Assembly: GCA_050084515.1 (NCBI GenBank) | Contig: CM114272.1 | Span: 27,466,001-27,530,000, forward strand | DNA: 64,000 bases | Reading direction: 5' to 3' | From: Blasia pusilla | Lineage: Eukaryota; Marchantiophyta; Marchantiopsida; Blasiales | Part shown: positions 1 through 10,436 of the stretch, in pieces | Layout of the letters: the number at the start of each line of letters is the position of its first letter | Position numbering within the stretch: the first letter of the stretch is position 1 | Position numbers and translations under genes: made by a program | Notes under the pieces: generated by a model | What the model was told of the DNA's origin: nothing | The model's database searches: none | The model's input: only the letters and a program-made list of their open reading frames with translations

Positions 1-338
1 CATGCTCTTCATCCTCAATATTTTCTCCGTCACATAACTTACAAATTCGTTCACTTCTATCAATATTAAACCATCGTCCTTCCTCAATTTCTAGCGTATG
101 AGACCCTGTTCGATGTCGTGCAATAATATGACGTAAGAACGTAGAGATCCTCGCAAGTAGGTATCCTTGTTCACAATTTACAAGCATAGGATTAACATGA
201 AGTTGATAAAACTCCATTTTTGTGCTTAAGCTACTCCAAATAATGTTGAGAAATTGCTTCTGTAGATGCTCGCGGAGTGCCATCGGTTTCAAGTCCCAAT
301 CGTGTTCCGCCATATTCTACTTTGAAGACCAAGTCTCC
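1..338 (-). mobile_element. LINE-A fragment, 3' end of ORF2
   Basis: Read on the minus strand this matches the C-terminal part of the ORF2-like protein also found at 1540-2848 and 52261-52850 in this window. It includes a cysteine/histidine cluster (CRLC...EEHVFVTCP) typical of the zinc-binding tail of L1-like LINE proteins. The copy runs off the left edge of the window, and on its right homology fades near position 338. It is a truncated, non-functional fragment. Confidence 0.8.
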
Positions 339-1539
339 AAGACTTTGTCTTCTTTTTCTTAGGTGACTTATTGGGTTTGACTTCCTTTGGTAAGGTATCC
401 ACAAGCCCATATTCTTCCCTTAGGCGTCCTGTACAAGAAACACCCATTATTTATTTGATCATGAAAAGCATATGTCATACAAAATGGATGAACGAGTGCA
501 CGCCTAACTAAAGAATGAATAACTCTATAAGTGGTGGCACTAACTCTTTGGAGTTATAGATTTGTGACAGTTCTCCATTAGCTGGTGCACTTGGTGTGCT
601 ATCTTTCTCACCTCTAGCCAACTTAGCAACCATACGCATCAAATTATTCAACTTCTCTTCTAAATTTTGATGGCTAGTTTGAAGATCAATCAATTTCTTC
701 TCTTGATCTCTCTGCCCTGTGTCAATCTGAGATTTCATATCTTGCAAACCATCATCCAATGTGCTCTCTATATCATGAAGGTGTGAAGTGAGATCAGTTT
801 CAACACCCTAAAAATACAACATACCAAATGTGTCAAGCCTATATTCAATTACGGTTCTTACCTAAATTTGGTATTGTTCATGTTACCTAAAACTTTCTGG
901 GCTCTCGGCACCAAGCTCCAACTTCATAAAAAGTTTCAATATTTATGGATGACCAGGGGTGAAATTTTGCCAACATGTTGCTTCTCTTGGAAGAATTACG
1001 GTCTTCCAAGAGGGATTCTCGTTGGTATTGTTAAAATTTCCATTGGTCCTATGTAAAGACCTTCTCCCGCCATTGGATGGAGCTCAAAATCTACAAGGAC
1101 AAGTATAACAACCTCTTTAACGGCTCGAACGGTTTCGATCTTCTTTTTCAACCTCCAATTTGGATTTAAAAATACCGATCACCGGAACCATCTTCCATTT
1201 TTTTACTCTTTTTCTGGAGCTGCATTCATCTTGAAAAAAATCACTAGGCCTCTAACCTTAATTTTACATGCCGTGGAAAAGTTTGAGGCTTTTTGAGTCA
1301 CTGGGACTCCACTTGTGCCTAGTACTTAAGGGTACCCTAAACCCTAAATGACCCTTTGACTTTGTTGGCTGATGGAAACCATGCTTTTGAAGCCAATGGA
1401 TTTATGGATGACCAGGGGTGAAGTTTTGCCCAAAATTTTTTAACATTATGAATTGAACTTATTCCATATTCATGATGTTCTTTTAAATGGGAGAAGATTT
1501 ACAACATTATGTGGATTCATTCATTATATCTTGGCCATA
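339..1539. other. Intergenic or unclassified repeat debris
   Basis: No gene is convincing here. A minus-strand frame at 508-759 encodes a short coiled-coil-like peptide (MDDGLQDMKSQID...LEEKLNNLMRM), which could be the start of a retroelement gag but is too short to assign. A 30-bp direct repeat with one mismatch lies at 942-971 and 1401-1430. The remainder shows no RNA gene or recognisable domain. Confidence 0.4.
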
Positions 1540-2848
1540 TCTTGGCCTTGCGTGTTTTATGGGATAAATCTAAGGGCAATGGAAAAGCTTTGTTTTGCGG
1601 CTTCATCGATTTCAAGAAAGCTTTTGATACTGTACCTCGTAAGCTCTTATGGGAAAGGCTGCAAGCCATTGGAGTACCACCAAATATCCTAGCAGCCGTG
1701 GCCACGTTATACCATTCCGTTTGGGCCAAGATCAAAGGTTCACAAACTCAAGAGATCTTGAGTACCATTGGAGTCATCCAAGGTTGCCCTCTCTCCCCTA
1801 CACTTTTTGGATTTTTCATAGATGATATCGAAAAGTGGTTGGAGGAATATGATAGTGAAGGTGTCAAGCTTGGGAACTTTGTCATCAAAGCTCTATTGTA
1901 TGCATATGATATCATATTACTAGCACGTGATGGCATTAGTTTACAAAAGCACCTCGACACTTTGGCAAGGTTTTGTACCCAGAATCAGATGGAGGTTAAT
2001 ATGGAGAAGTCTAAAGTGATTATAGTGGGTACTAGATCCAAGTTCTCGTTCTTTTACAAAGGTCTACAATTAGAACGAGTGAAGAGTTACAAATATCTAG
2101 GCATCGATATCTCTAATGACTATAGTTGGGCACTTTGCGTGCAAAAGAGAGTAGAACCTGGTTACAAAGCTCTATATTCATTTTTAAACTGATGTAGAAG
2201 AGCTCATCTTGTATCTTGGAGTCTTAGGAAATTCTTATTTAGAAGCTTAGTGTTGCCGGTGGTCTTATATGGGACCCAAGTTTGGGGCCCTAGTTATAAG
2301 AAGACACGTTGGGAGCGCGTGGAGAGAGTGCAAAAGATCTTTCTACAAGAAGAATTACGTGTAAGAAACCAAACTCCGTATGCTATTCTTCTTGCGGAAA
2401 CATGTTGTCTTCCTCTAGAGGCTGAAGCTCTTTACTTGACCATCACTTACATCGCAAGGGTGAGATCTCTTGATGTTTCTCGCCTCCCTCATCAAGCTTT
2501 GCGAGCCACACGTTCCATAGGATGGATGGCGGATGTGGTGACTTGGTCTTCAAAGTGGAATGTGGCGGAACGCGATTGGAACTTGAAACCGATGGCCCTC
2601 CGTGAGCATCTACAGAAGCAATTTCTCAACATTATTTGGAGCAGCCGAGGCACCAAAATGGTGCCTCGGTTTTATCAACTTCATGTTAATCCTATGCTTG
2701 TATATTGTGAACAAGGATACCTACTTACGGGGATCTCAACGTTTTTACGTCATATTATCGCACGACATAGAACTGGGTCTCATAGGCAAGGAATTGAGGA
2801 AGGACGATGGTTTAATATTGATAGAAGTGAACGAATACTCCTATGATC
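1540..2848 (+). pseudogene. LINE-A reverse transcriptase (ORF2 remnant)
   Basis: Plus-strand fragment of an L1-like non-LTR retrotransposon. Visible RT signatures are the FIDFKKAFDTV block near 1600, GVIQGCPLSPTLF near 1770-1810, and the thumb region with YGTQVWGP near 2265. The catalytic YADD box reads YAYD near 1900, so one catalytic aspartate is lost. The frame is interrupted between 2192 and 2250. The endonuclease and ORF1 are absent on the 5' side and homology stops at about 2848, before the terminal zinc cluster. The same family recurs at 1-338, 3235-3490 with 12880-14460, 8077-10436, 17535-19790 and 52261-52981. It is a dead, 5'-truncated copy. Confidence 0.85.
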
Positions 2849-3234
2849 TATTTACCATTACCATTATATTAATCATCTGAGATCAAAGAATATGATAAAT
2901 TAATTTCATATTTATTTATTTCTTCATATGTTAATGACATCTTTCCATTGTACCTCATAAGGAGATATTTCGTGGTAATATCAATATTTATTTAATATTC
3001 TCTGAATTATGTTTGTGTAGCACACGTGTGCGAGAAAATGACTCAGATTACTTGACGAGTAACAAGATATGACTAGAATATGACTGAGTCATTTCTAGTA
3101 CTATTTGAGTCATTATGTTAAGACTGATTTGGTTTTCCAAGTCATAAACAATGACTGAACCAATAGAGTTATACTTTGAGTCATTTTGTGCATGAGTCTT
3201 TCTAAGTCTAATCATAAAAACAACAATTTTCTTC
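2849..3234. other. AT-rich spacer with clustered TGACT motifs
   Basis: No coding signal. Between about 3035 and 3200 the sequence carries at least seven TGACT/AGTCA cores on both strands, several in TGACTCA-like or ACTGAGTCAT context. They may be degenerate repeats or plant W-box/bZIP-like sites, but with no gene next to them I assign no function. Confidence 0.35.
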
Positions 3235-3490
3235 TAGTATGCGCTCCCAACATGTCTTCTTATAACTAGGGCCCCTACCTTGGATCCCATATAAGATCAC
3301 AAGCATCACTAAGCTCCTTATTAAGAACTTCCTAAGGCCCCACGATACAAGATGAGCTTTTCAACACCGATCTAAAAATGAATATAGAGCTTTGTAACCA
3401 GCTTCTACTCTCTTTTGCATGCAAAGTGCTCAACTATAGTCATGAGAGAAATCAATGCTTAGATATTTGTTACTCTTCACTTCTTCTAAT
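3235..3490 (-). mobile_element. LINE-A copy split by copia, 3' part
   Basis: On the minus strand this matches the RT thumb region of the LINE at 1540-2848. Homology ends at 3490, exactly where the copia LTR starts, and resumes at 12880 on the other side of the copia element. Together with 12880-14460 it is one LINE-A copy interrupted by the copia insertion. Its own 3' end is truncated at about 3235. Confidence 0.85.
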
Positions 3491-3801
3491 TATTGAAGAT
3501 TCAGTTACAGTCAAGCTCATGAGACATCAGAACTGCTACGTTTGGTACTCGCACAAAGTAGGGAAGCTTAATCTTTATTAGTCAGTTAAGCACGATTATT
3601 TTAACTATGGTTAGTTAATCACAGTTAGTCTAACTTGAGACTATGGTTAACGATAGGGTTAGGGTTGCTTCTACATATCCTATATAATTGAGAAGAGGAC
3701 CAACCTCCACTCATTCTCTCATTTTAAATTTTGTTCTCCATGGTGGTGTGTGTGTGTGAGAGCGTTTTCCACCACTTATGCTTGTTTAGCAGTTTTCCAT
3801 A
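3491..3801 (+). repeat. Copia 5' LTR
   Basis: 311-bp direct repeat of 12568-12879. It begins TATTGAAG, a likely decay of the TGTTGAAG start common in plant copia LTRs, and ends TTTTCCATA (TTTTCCACA in the 3' copy). About 35 differences separate the two LTRs by hand count, roughly 11%, so the insertion is old. Confidence 0.9.
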
Positions 3802-3813
3802 TGGTATAAGAGC
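3802..3813 (+). promoter_or_regulatory. Copia primer-binding site, initiator tRNA-Met type
   Basis: TGGTATAAGAGC directly follows the 5' LTR and differs at one base from TGGTATCAGAGC, the usual plant copia primer site complementary to the 3' end of initiator tRNA-Met. It also fixes the end of the LTR. Confidence 0.85.
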
Positions 3814-4310
3814 AGGAGGAGAACATCACTTAAATTTCTTGGTGTTTGAAGAGAGAAGAGAGGCAATAGAAGGCATAATTTAAGTTTGGGAGAAGGAAAT
3901 TTAATTCAAAGCTTAGTGGATGCATATTTGAAGTGGAGATTTGACGGTGATAAAACTTTGGAGGCGTTTTTTAGGGTTTTCCCGATCGATTCACCCGTCT
4001 GGGTTTGCTTCGACTAGAACGATGCTAAAGGCTGGTTCTAGCCGTCTTATGGAGCTCGTTGAGAGCTTTCCAACGCACCCAAAATCGCTTGATTCTGATA
4101 CTCTTGCAGTTGCAATTTCAGTGTAGGAAAGTGCAATTAATGAAGAAAAGTTGTGCAGTTTGCTCTCTATAGGCCAATTTTGACTAGTTGTTTAATACAG
4201 TTGATCAATTTTGGCAAATTTCAGGTCAATTTTTGTGTAGGATTGGTCTATGCTTCAATTGGAGCAATAGAAAGCCTGAAATTATGTTTTTGTGAGTGAA
4301 ATCGTTTATC

Positions 4311-5130
4311 ATGGAATATTCCTCAACAGCAAGCAATCACAGGCGAGAAGCTAGACAAGCAGAATTACAATGTTTGGAAGTTTCGCATGAAACAATTTCT
4401 CATGGGTCAAGAACTATGGGAGCTTTTCACAGGTGATGAGGCCAAGCCAGAAGGTGACTCAATAGATTTGAATGTTCACGCTTGGAACAAACGCGTAAGG
4501 CAAGTTATCCACTACATTTCAATAACGATCAGTTCGCCAATGATAGGTCACATCCAAGATGTTGATGGTCCAAAGGAGGCCTGGGATGCATTGGAAAAGT
4601 TGTTCCAGACATCTACAAAGGCCAGAAAGATTCAATTGAAACAGCAATTGAACGAAGTAAGGAAAGGATCGCAGAGCATCAATGATTATATTTTGAGTAT
4701 CAGACATATTGTTGATCAGTGGAATAGCATTGAAGTGACAGTAGAAGATGATGATATGATTTTATTCACTCTTTAAGGCCTTCCAAAGGATTACAAGTCC
4801 TTTGAGACTTCTATCTCTGTGAGAGAGAAGTATCCAATCTTTGAAGAGTTAGTTCCTCTGTTGATCAATGAAGAGATGCGCATAGTAGGCAACGGTAGCT
4901 CGTCTAGTGTAAGAGAGTGCCCTATTTGCACCTTATGGATCAAACAAAGGCAGGGATCATGGCAGAAACTTCCGTGGTCGTGGTGAATATCAAGCATATG
5001 GAAGAAGAGGCAGTCAATATAACATCACTCAATCAACTATGAACCAGTACTAGATACAATCACAAGGTGGTGATGGTGGAAACCGTTGGGGTCGAGGTCA
5101 GCAACAAAAGTTTGTGTTTGGATGCATCCT
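4311..5130 (+). pseudogene. Copia gag (UBN2-type) remnant
   Basis: Capsid-like gag of a copia element. The signature starts with KLDKQNYNVWKFRMKQFL and continues through WDALEKLFQTSTKARKIQL to SINDYILSI, the gag polyprotein domain common in plant copia. The ATG at 4311 is one frame off from this block, so a single-base indel lies between. A stop at 4774-4776 and further frame changes follow, with GRG-rich sequence near 4970-5110. The zinc knuckle that should end gag sits beyond an insertion, at about 7537-7580, where CNYFGINGHYAKFC has Phe in place of the second Cys. Confidence 0.85.
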
Positions 5131-5689
5131 ACTATAAAGGTTGTCCGAGCCCGCACCCGAGCCCGCATCTAAGCCCGCCTCGCAGCCCGTCACATAGACT
5201 CGGGCTTACATACATCGGTTGAGACCTTCTAGCATAATGGAATATCCCCTTGTCATAAAGGGCTTTCCTCAACAAAGCTATCAAGGTACAATTAGTTGCA
5301 TAGGATGAGCAAGGTTGCATGTGGACAAAGTCCGTGTCCGTGGACTTATGTCCGTCCTATGGAAGGACTTGTCCATGTGGATCCCATCTTTCTGTTCTTT
5401 CTCATTTCCCTTACTTGCCTCCGTTTTCCATACTCCTCCATTTCTTCCTCCCCCCACTTCCACTCCCTCCTCCCTAATTGCTCCTCTCATCCTTGCCTTG
5501 CCTTCCATCATGGCCTATAAGTATGGGTCCCACCTCTTGGAACCCATGTCAATGGACTTGTCCATCCATGTCCGTCCTAAGGAAGGACTTGTCCGTTTTG
5601 GTCCAACCATGAGGATGAGCCAAGCCTATTACCCAACTTCTATGAGCTTACTATGAAAATCATCTATTTTAGAAAAAATATTATATGCC
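5131..5689. other. Unidentified insertion inside copia gag
   Basis: This stretch separates copia gag from the LINE-B copy and matches neither. It starts with a GAGCCCGC-rich short tandem tract (about 5145-5200). A 27-bp segment, ATGTCCGTCCTA.GGAAGGACTTGTCC with one variable base, occurs at 5349-5375 and again at 5568-5594. I recognise no protein. Confidence 0.4.
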
Positions 5690-7497
5690 CTTTGAGCTTC
5701 AACGCAAGCATTTCCATCTTGTCTTTTCCCTTCTATTGCTAATGACACTCACATTATAGGTCCTCCTTCTGAAGTGGTTCCTGCTTATATCCATTTCGTG
5801 GAGCAACTCTCTTTCTTAAACCTTAAAGTCCAACCTAGTAAATGTGGAGTATGATCTCCTTCATGCCTTCCCTTAACATTCATCCCACCTACTCTTGATT
5901 TTCCCATCTACATCGAAGGGGTTAGAGCTCTTGGGGTTCTAATTGGCTTCATCGACTTTGTCTCAAAGTTCTTGGATGAGGCCTTTTTGAAAGACGTGGA
6001 ATGGCTTCATTTGTTACCTCATCTAGGGGATCCCCAAGTGGCTTATGGGATTCTCTCCCAATATTTTCTACGACATCCTTTCTACATTCTTCGCACTTAA
6101 CCTCCCACTTCAAAGTTCGTACATCGGTTGGCATCTTTTGATGCTTCTATCTTGGAAACTTTTGGTCAACTTCTTGGCTCGAATACCTTTGAGGGAGAGG
6201 ATGGTGTCTTTGTTTCATAACAAGCTATCTTGCCTATTTCTTTTGGAGGGGTAGGACTATCCTCCACAGTCGGATGTGCTCCCGCAGCCTTTTTGGGGAG
6301 TTGGACGTTGGTAGTACCGATTATGGCTTCAAGGTTTCTCCAAGGAGATACACCTATCTTGATGGATCATATCGCCCATGTAGAGGAGGGGGACTTATTA
6401 TTTCAACAACAACTGAGATTTGCACGAGCTCTTCTTCCTCTTCCTACACAAGCAATTCTATCCCCTTTTAGTCAACTGATTACCGAAGGGCTTGATCGAC
6501 TTCAAGAGCATATCTCCGAGAATCTGCATCAAATCAACTTTTCCATCATTCTCTCCAAGGCGTCCTCTAACGCTAATCGAGCTCGTCTACGTTCATGTGC
6601 GGGTACCGGAGCGGGGACGTGGCTTACTGGAAATCCTCTTATTCTTCCATTTCGTCTTCCTCGAAGTATATTCTCGACAGACTTTATGATTACGCCTTGA
6701 CTTCCCCATCCTTCTCTCTTAGGTGTTCCGAATTGTGTATGCGGGGATCCCATTGATGCCAAGGGTATCCATATTCTCTGATGTGCACATGGTGGAGAAC
6801 GAACGGCCACACATGATATCATTAGAGAGGCGGTAGCATCGGTGGCTTGTACTGTAGGATACACCGTTGGGCAAGAGCAACTCCACATCCTACCTTCAAC
6901 CACACAAGAAACCTCTCATCGGAGAGTGGATCTTGTTATGTGTCGAGGTGGATTCCGAACACTAGGTGATGTGGTGGTTGCTCATCCAACACGTTCTGAC
7001 TTGGTGTGTCGAGCCGCACATACCAAAGGTTTATGCCGCAGATTGCAAGCAAGAATCAAAGAGTTAAGTTATACTGTGAGACATGCGACTGATGGGTTTA
7101 TTCCTTTTGCAGTGGAAGTATTCCGTCATTTACATGTGTCTTTTGATACTTTCTTGAAAATATGTGCTCACCACTCCCTCGAGAATCATCACCTTGCCCC
7201 TTCCCGTAGTCCTTCTCTCTGGGTAGTTACTACTTATTTTCGGAAATGCATCTCAGTGGCCTTACAATGTGCACAAGTCTTGGCATTGATACGTCGTGCA
7301 GAAGTGGTGGGGCCGCTCGTGTCATCATCCATTCACGTTTGACCAACCACTCGTATTCTTATCACGCTATCAATCGTATAGCCGGTGTTTGGTTGGCTTG
7401 TCTCCATTTTGTTTTTGCATTCTTTCACTCCTCTTTTGAATTATTATTACCTTTCTTTGTCCTCTTTTATAATAAAAAGTTTATTTTATAAGAAAAT
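5690..7497 (+). pseudogene. LINE-B non-LTR retrotransposon, 5'-truncated
   Basis: Plus-strand relative of the elements at 43745-45690 and 56945-58068. The left part corresponds to the RT region after the ADD box (IADDTHILGPP in the 43745-45690 copy; decayed here). The right part, 6720-7380, holds the C-terminal domain: a CVCGDP motif near 6740, an HxxxC-like segment, then RRVDLVMCRGGFRTLGDVVV near 6920-6980. The 3' end is a T-rich tail ending near 7497. Several frameshifts and a stop at about 6780 break the reading frame. It lies within the copia element, between gag and its zinc knuckle. Confidence 0.85.
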
Positions 7498-8076
7498 GGA
7501 TATAACTCGGTCTCCTCTTCTTCGGGTCCCTGGATCTTGCAATTATTTTGGGATAAATGGTCACTATGCAAAGTTTTGCTTCAAGAAGAAGGCATATATG
7601 AGAACAGGAGTCTGCAAACATAGTAACAAAACAATGTGGAGCAACAACACCAAGAGCAGTACCAAGAACAACAATATTCACAAAGCATATTGCTCCCATA
7701 TGAAGAGCATCACAACATAGTCTTAGTGGTTGCCAGTACTTTGTTTCATTTATTGATGACTTCTCTAAGTATATATGGGTATACTTTCTGAAAGCCAAGT
7801 TAGAAGTATTCTCAGTGTTCCAAACATTCAGAGTTCTAGTAGAGAAGCAGACTAGACAACTCATTCTCAAATTGCGTTGTGATGGAGGAGGAGAGTATCT
7901 TTCAACAAAGTTTGATGACTATTTACGTCTGAATGGCATCCAACGTCAAGTGACTTGCCGTTATACTCCACAACAAAATGGAGTGGCTGAGAGGAAGAAT
8001 CGATATATTGCTGAAGTGGCACGAGCTATGCTGAAAGAGCAGAACATGCCCAAGGTGTATTAGGCAGAGGATGTAG
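7498..8076 (+). pseudogene. Copia zinc knuckle and integrase core remnant
   Basis: After the degenerate zinc knuckle (7537-7580) copia sequence resumes at about 7726 with the integrase core: FVSFIDDFSKYIWVYFLK, RCDGGGEYLSTKFDDYL and TPQQNGVAERKNRYIAEVAR. These supply the D, D and E expected of a DDE integrase (D in FIDD, D in RCDGG, E in AERKNR). Protease and the HHCC domain are missing, so an internal deletion removed about the first third of pol. A stop at 8060-8062 stands where a Trp normally follows KVY. The frame is then cut by the LINE-A insertion and resumes at 10437. Confidence 0.85.
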
Positions 8077-10436
8077 TATGGTAAAATGGTAAATGGTAAA
8101 TAGATCAAGCCCGTGGGACCCAAAGGGTCAAAAGGCTGAAAAACACATTACAAGTCATTCATTCACTGACCAGAAAAAGATCCTAAAGACCTTCTCTTAG
8201 CAACTGCCTAGAGCATTGGAGCCACGAGTAATGACGTCCCTAATATAACAACCTAAATCATGAGGCACTAGCTGTAGTAAAGAATAGAAATTCTCCACAT
8301 CTATTGATCTTGCCGTTGCTTGCTTGCATTTAGAGTCAAACCACCCATTACAAGGCAACCTCCTAGCACTTCCGTCCCTATGCCGCGAAGAGAACTTAGA
8401 TGCAGTATTTTTGAGCAATTCAGTTAGTTGCAAACTTGCTGTGTGTGGATCTGGGCTCCATACAATGCGAGTGAAGAGTTCTTGTAAATATATCGTATAA
8501 AGATCTTTTTTAGAAGGATCTAAGCGAAACTTGAGAGAAGCTCAAACAGATTGACATGTCGAGAGAGGAATTGCCTTTGACAGTGAGAGAGTAAACAAAA
8601 GAGGTGCGTGCTCTAATTCAGGCTGAGGTTCTAGAATATCAAATGTAAAGATAAGAGAGCTATTAGCCGGCGAGGACAGAAGATAATCGATGGTGCTAGC
8701 GTCGGTAGAGGAGAAATACGCATTGCAGTGAGAGTTGGAAAAATGAGAGGTTCCATTAAGAACTTTCAAATTACAAGTGGCTCCGAAAGCTAAAAAATGC
8801 TTTGTCAAAGGATTTGTATAAAGATCTCAAGAGATTCTAGACCACAAACCATCCTCATGTTCTTCGAGAAGGGAAGAAGTCAAGGAATCACTAAATTGGG
8901 TAAATTGAGCAATACGTGTGCGAGCATTGAAATCCTCAACTAGAAAGACTTCACCTTTGCTTTGATATTTGATAGCATCCCCAATAAGTCGATGGAACGG
9001 TCGACTTTGATTGTAAGTGCGTATTGAGCAGATAGGCATGGACAATGGTGCAAAATAATAAATTTCCAAATAACAATAAGATCCCCCAACCAAACCAAGA
9101 CGTAGCCAATGATATTGGCCCCCGATATCTTGATCTTGTAGATGTATGAGAGGTAGATGCTCAAGAAGCAGGTTTAGCGTAAATAAGCAATAAAACCTGC
9201 TTCTTGAGCCTCTTTGACCTTTGCAAGCTCTTTTCTCCTATCTTTGAGTTATAGAGGTGTAAGATCAGGATCCAACCATATCATCCCTCCTTTGAGAATG
9301 ACCTTGTTAGCCATGGCAGTATCACGTTGAATTTGATCAACAAACTTAACTAGAATGGTACGAGGTTGTGTTCCCGTTTTCCCAATACGAAAAGCTTGAG
9401 CCAAGTCTGGGTTATGAACATGAAGTGTATCAACCAAGAACTTGGTGACAACACTCTTCACCTCTTCGCTCTCTATTTCCAAAAACTTGAGATTCTCACA
9501 TTCTTTCTACGGGCAAATAGGTTTTCCTTTTCTATCTCTTGCTCTTGACAGAAAGATATATGAGCAACCTTTGTAGCTTCAGCATAAGATTTCATTTTCA
9601 CTTCTAAAGTTTCAAAAACCTCATGCAATCCTGAGTTATTGGGAGAAGTCGCTAATGATGATTCCTTCTCTTGAACATCTGCAATAGATTTGGAAAGATC
9701 GAGCATCACACTAGAAATATCTTTCAATACTTTCTTCAAAACCTCTTGCGTTGCCTTTAACTCTTGGATTTGAATATGTGCAAGGTTTGATTAAGAAGTT
9801 TATACCTTGAATTCTTGTCGAAGCTCTTTCAATTCATGCAAGACCACTTGCACTAGATTCAAGATTTCGTCTTCAGTAGTCATCATGTAGTCGACTTCAC
9901 TACATCCCAGATATTGCACGACCTCCAATAAAGTATAACCGAATCTCCAACACCACACAAATTCTGCCCTAGAAGTTAGTTGTACTTGAAATTTTTAGGA
10001 CTAGGGCGCCTCTTGACATTTCATGTTCTCTCAAAATTTCAGCCTAATATAACAATCCATCTCAAATATATGGGCTCCGCAAGATTTAGATCTGAAATCC
10101 TAAAATCTAGAAGAGCAAAAAATAAAATCCCTTGTAATCAAGATTCAGATCTGAAATCTTGAAATTTAGAAGAGTAGAAACTAAAATCTCTGACAACTTC
10201 GTTTGTGTAACTTATTTGTGCTTGAAATTTTTAGGCCTTAGGAGTCTTTTCACACTCCACATTGACTCAGAATTTTAGCTTCATATAACACTCCACCTCA
10301 AAGATATGGCCTCTATAAGATTCAGATCTGAAATCCTAAAATCTAGAAGAGCAAAAACTCAAATCTCTCACAACTTCGTCTGTATAACTCGGTTGTGCTT
10401 GCAATTTTGAGGGCTAGCACATTGTGCTTGCAATGT
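8077..10436 (-). mobile_element. LINE-A copy with deleted RT, inside copia
   Basis: Minus-strand LINE-A. From its 5' end: an untranslated leader with repeated segments (about 9900-10436); ORF1 starting at ATG 9889 (MMTTEDEILNLVQ), with a coiled-coil stretch and then an L1-ORF1-like block, FRIGKTGTQPRTILVKFVDQ, at 9249-9482; an AP-endonuclease-like domain at 8830-9170 containing VEDFNARTRIAQ (the GDFNAR motif with Gly to Glu); then a junction near 8330 where the linker WFDSKCKQA runs straight into the extreme C-terminus. The whole RT is deleted. The 3' tail (8077-8105 on plus) is a short GGTAAAT repeat. It could have moved only with help from intact relatives. Confidence 0.85.
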
